Source of the DNA: Sphingomonas endophytica
GTDB taxonomy: Bacteria > Pseudomonadota > Alphaproteobacteria > Sphingomonadales > Sphingomonadaceae
Direction: 5' to 3'
Length of the DNA: 64,000 bases
Assembly: GCF_014199415.1 (NCBI RefSeq)
Contig: NZ_JACIJN010000002.1
Location: 465,893-529,892, forward strand
In this document: positions 61,871 to 64,000 of the stretch, piece by piece
Position numbering within the stretch: the stretch's first letter is position 1
Layout: each line of letters begins with the position of its first letter
Notes under the pieces: model-generated
The model's database searches: none
Told to the model about the DNA's origin: nothing
The model's input: only the letters and a program-made list of their open reading frames with translations
Made by a program: the position numbers and the translations under genes

Positions 61871-63301
61871 TCAAAGCGGGGCGGCGAGCAGTGCGGGGCG
61901 ACGCCGTTCGAGGTCGAGGATCAGGTCGCCGAACAGCCCGTTGGCCCAGGCGAACCACGGCCGGGTAAACGTCGCCGGATCGTTCTTGTGGAAGCTTTCG
62001 TGCATGAAGCCGGTTCCGGCGTGCGTCGCCTTCAGCCAGCGCAGGCACTGGCGGATCTGCGCGTCGTCGTCGCTGTCGAGCGCGCGGCTGACGATCGACA
62101 TCGGCCAGATCATGTCCATGCCGACGTGCGGCCCGCCGATCCCCTCCGCGGCGCTGCCCTTGAAGAAATACGGATTGCGCTCGCTCCACGCCAGCGCCTG
62201 CGTGCGGCGGTAGAGCGGATCGTCGCGCCGCGCCGCGCCGAGCAGCGGCAGCGCCGAGAGGCTCGGCACGTTGGCGTCGTCCATGAAGATCGCATTGCCA
62301 TAGCCGTCGACCTCATAGGCCCAGACGGCGCCGCCCTGACCATCGGGCATCGTGCCGTGCGCGGCGAGCGCGGCCTCGACCTCGCTCGCCAGCGCCTCGG
62401 CGTCGGCGGCGCTGGTGGCGTCGCCGGCGGCCTCGCGCTGGACGGTGGCGAGCATGCGCAGCGCGCTCACCGCGAATAGGTTGGACGGGATCAGGAAAGG
62501 ATAGAGGCACGCGTCGTCGGACGGGCGGAACATCGAGTGGATCAGCCCGAGCTTGCGCGTCGGCGCGCCGCGCCCCGCGAACATCAGCGTCTCGGTCGGC
62601 GACAGGTTGAGCCGCTGGAAGCGGTACGGCCCGTCGTCGCTCTTGCGCTGCTGCTGGCGCAGCGTCGCCACCGCGAGCGCCATCGCGCGCTGCCAGGTGG
62701 CGTCGAACGGCGCCTTGTCGCGCGTCGCGGTCCAATAGCCGTGCGCCAGCCGCATCGGATAGCAGAGCGAGTCGATCTCCCACTTCCGCTCGGCGACGCC
62801 CGGCTTCATCTCGGTCTTGTCGTCGCGCGCGCCCAGGTTGGAGCGCGCGGTCGGGTCCTCCATGAAGGCGTTGGCATAGGGATCGATCAGGATGCAGCGC
62901 GCCTGACGCTGGATCAGCCCGTGAAAGAGCCGGCGGAGCGGCGCATCCTTCGGGGTGAGGTGCACATAGGTCTGCAACTGCGCCGAGCTGTCGCGCAGCC
63001 ACAGCGCCTCGATGTCGCCGGTGATGACGAAGGCGTCGGGCTTGCCGTCGACCGTGCCGACCTTGGTGACGGTGGTGTCGAGCGTGCTCGGATAGCAATT
63101 CTCGAACAGCCAGGCGAGCTCGGGGTCGGCGATGCGGCGCTTGACCCGCGCGATCTCGGCCTCGACCGCGGCGCTCGTGAACCTGCGCTGCGCCTTGGGT
63201 GGGCGCTTGCTCGCGAACGCCTGCGCCGCGGCGGCGCGCGGCAGCGCCGCCGTGACCACCGCCGCTCCCGCGCCTGCCATCAACTCCCGCCGCGCGATCA
63301 C
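61871..63301 (-). CDS. GH125 exo-alpha-1,6-mannosidase
   Basis: A 476-residue exported enzyme of the metal-independent alpha-mannosidase family. A Tat-like signal is visible (ARRELMAGAGAAVVTAALP). The family blocks are AFVITGDIEALWLRDSSAQ near residue 80, KWEIDSLCYPMRLAHGYW, IHSMFRPSDDACLYPFLIPS, DDANVPSLSALPLLG and GIGGPHVGMDMIWPMSIVSR. It removes alpha-1,6-linked mannose, the linkage that GH92 enzymes handle poorly, so it complements the flanking GH92 genes. The start is GTG at 63299-63301, overlapping the stop of the upstream GH92 by 4 bases (GTGA). Confidence 0.93.
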   Translation of the reverse strand: MIARRELMAGAGAAVVTAALPRAAAAQAFASKRPPKAQRRFTSAAVEAEIARVKRRIADPELAWLFENCYPSTLDTTVTKVGTVDGKPDAFVITGDIEALWLRDSSAQLQTYVHLTPKDAPLRRLFHGLIQRQARCILIDPYANAFMEDPTARSNLGARDDKTEMKPGVAERKWEIDSLCYPMRLAHGYWTATRDKAPFDATWQRAMALAVATLRQQQRKSDDGPYRFQRLNLSPTETLMFAGRGAPTRKLGLIHSMFRPSDDACLYPFLIPSNLFAVSALRMLATVQREAAGDATSAADAEALASEVEAALAAHGTMPDGQGGAVWAYEVDGYGNAIFMDDANVPSLSALPLLGAARRDDPLYRRTQALAWSERNPYFFKGSAAEGIGGPHVGMDMIWPMSIVSRALDSDDDAQIRQCLRWLKATHAGTGFMHESFHKNDPATFTRPWFAWANGLFGDLILDLERRRPALLAAPL

Positions 63302-64000
63302 TTCACGGCCCCGGGCGCGCTCATCGAGAAGGGCCGGTCCGCCGTGGCGGTGCCCCATTGTTTGTTGGGGGTCGAGCCCATCACGAAGCGGAGCGTCCCG
63401 CCGGCCTGCAGCGCCTCGCGCGACAGCCACGGCCTGGCATAAGGCGTGCCGTTGAGCGTCGCCGACTGGATGTAGACATTGTCGCGGCTGTTGTTCTCGG
63501 CCTCGATTGTCAGCACCTTGCCGCCGGGCATGGTGACGCTGGTGCGGCGGAACAGCGGGCTGCCGATCGCATATTGCCCCACCGTCGGCGTGACGGGGTA
63601 GAAACCGAGCGCGGAGAAGACGTACCACGCAGAGGTCTGGCCATTGTCCTCGTCGCCCGGATAGCCGTCGGGCGCCGACGAGTAGAGCTTCCGCATCACC
63701 TCGCGCGCATGGAATTGCGCCTTCCACGGCGCGCCGGCCCAGTCGTACAGATAGATCATGTGCTGGATCGGCTGGTTGCCGTGCGCATATTGGCCCATGT
63801 CGACGATCTGCATCTCGCGGATCTCGTGGATGACCTGCCCGTAATAGCTGTCGTCGAAGACCGGCGGGGTCGAGAACACCGAGTCGAGCCTGGCCACGAA
63901 CTTCCGGTCGCCGCCCATCAGGTCGATCAGGCCCTGCACGTCCTGCATCACCGACCAGCTGTAATGGATCGAATTGCCCTCGGTGAAGGCGTCACCCCAT
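63298..64000 (-). CDS. GH92 family alpha-mannosidase (5' end off the window)
   Basis: The last 233 or so codons of a second GH92 enzyme; the start lies beyond base 64000. Family blocks are textbook: GDAFTEGNSIHYSWSVMQDV, GNQPIQHMIYLYDWAGAPWK and EDNGQTSAWYVFSALGFYPV, then YIQSATLNG and VMGSTPNKQWG. This copy keeps a more canonical last active-site block than the GH92 at 59-62 kb. It is translationally coupled to the GH125 gene. Exo-alpha-mannosidase action on N-glycans is the family role; linkage cannot be read from the fragment. Confidence 0.93.
   Translation of the reverse strand, partial: WGDAFTEGNSIHYSWSVMQDVQGLIDLMGGDRKFVARLDSVFSTPPVFDDSYYGQVIHEIREMQIVDMGQYAHGNQPIQHMIYLYDWAGAPWKAQFHAREVMRKLYSSAPDGYPGDEDNGQTSAWYVFSALGFYPVTPTVGQYAIGSPLFRRTSVTMPGGKVLTIEAENNSRDNVYIQSATLNGTPYARPWLSREALQAGGTLRFVMGSTPNKQWGTATADRPFSMSAPGAVK

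Overview
The window is high-GC DNA read as a chromosomal segment of an alphaproteobacterium, most likely Sphingomonas or a close sphingomonad. The reasons are four large TonB-dependent receptors (TBDRs), a TPR-sulfotransferase next to one of them, abundant secreted metallopeptidases and glycosidases, Tad-type pseudopilins, and GTG/TTG starts behind good Shine-Dalgarno sequences. I saw no rRNA, tRNA, CRISPR array, phage or insertion sequence. Both edges cut genes: a Tat-exported phospholipase C on the left and a GH92 mannosidase on the right.

Layout. 1-4 kb: phospholipase C, a small unknown protein, an HNH-like protein, a monothiol-type glutaredoxin and TspO. 4-13 kb: a TBDR, a TPR-sulfotransferase, an APC permease, a PYROXD2-like FAD oxidoreductase, a Rieske oxygenase and a divergent BetI-like TetR regulator. 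13-19 kb: an M20 peptidase, a metzincin, a remnant of an amidohydrolase, a DUF4440 protein and an alpha/beta hydrolase. 19-23.5 kb: a three-gene minus-strand unit of a glycosyltransferase-UDP-galactopyranose mutase fusion, a degenerate receiver domain, and a GH1-like protein with a shortened RmlD-like tail. 23.7-26.7 kb: AraC regulator, SDR, FMN reductase and a frameshifted chloroperoxidase-like pseudogene. 26.8-30.4 kb: a TBDR translationally coupled to a YdcF protein.

30.9-35.5 kb is a D-amino-acid unit: an N-acyl-D-amino-acid deacylase, RidA and a GntP-type permease, divergent from a D-serine dehydratase-like PLP enzyme. 35.5-45 kb is a glycan unit in which an ECF sigma factor, FecR and an STN-domain TBDR precede a GH20 hexosaminidase and a GH29 fucosidase, with 4-nt overlaps at two junctions. 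46.5-49.3 kb is a fourth TBDR. 49.4-52.6 kb is a tightly overlapping TadG/TadE/TadE operon. 52.9-57.1 kb holds a DUF2254 membrane protein, a diheme cytochrome c and an HExxH protein. 57.2-64 kb holds a DUF4965 (GtaA-like) secreted protein, GH92, GH125 and a second GH92.

Taken together, the GH20, GH29, GH92 and GH125 enzymes with the FecI/FecR/STN-TBDR system look like a dispersed pathway for stripping N-glycans (hexosamine, fucose, alpha-mannose). This is inferred from families and synteny. The least ordinary segment is the 19-23.5 kb trio, where three proteins each depart from the standard form of their family.
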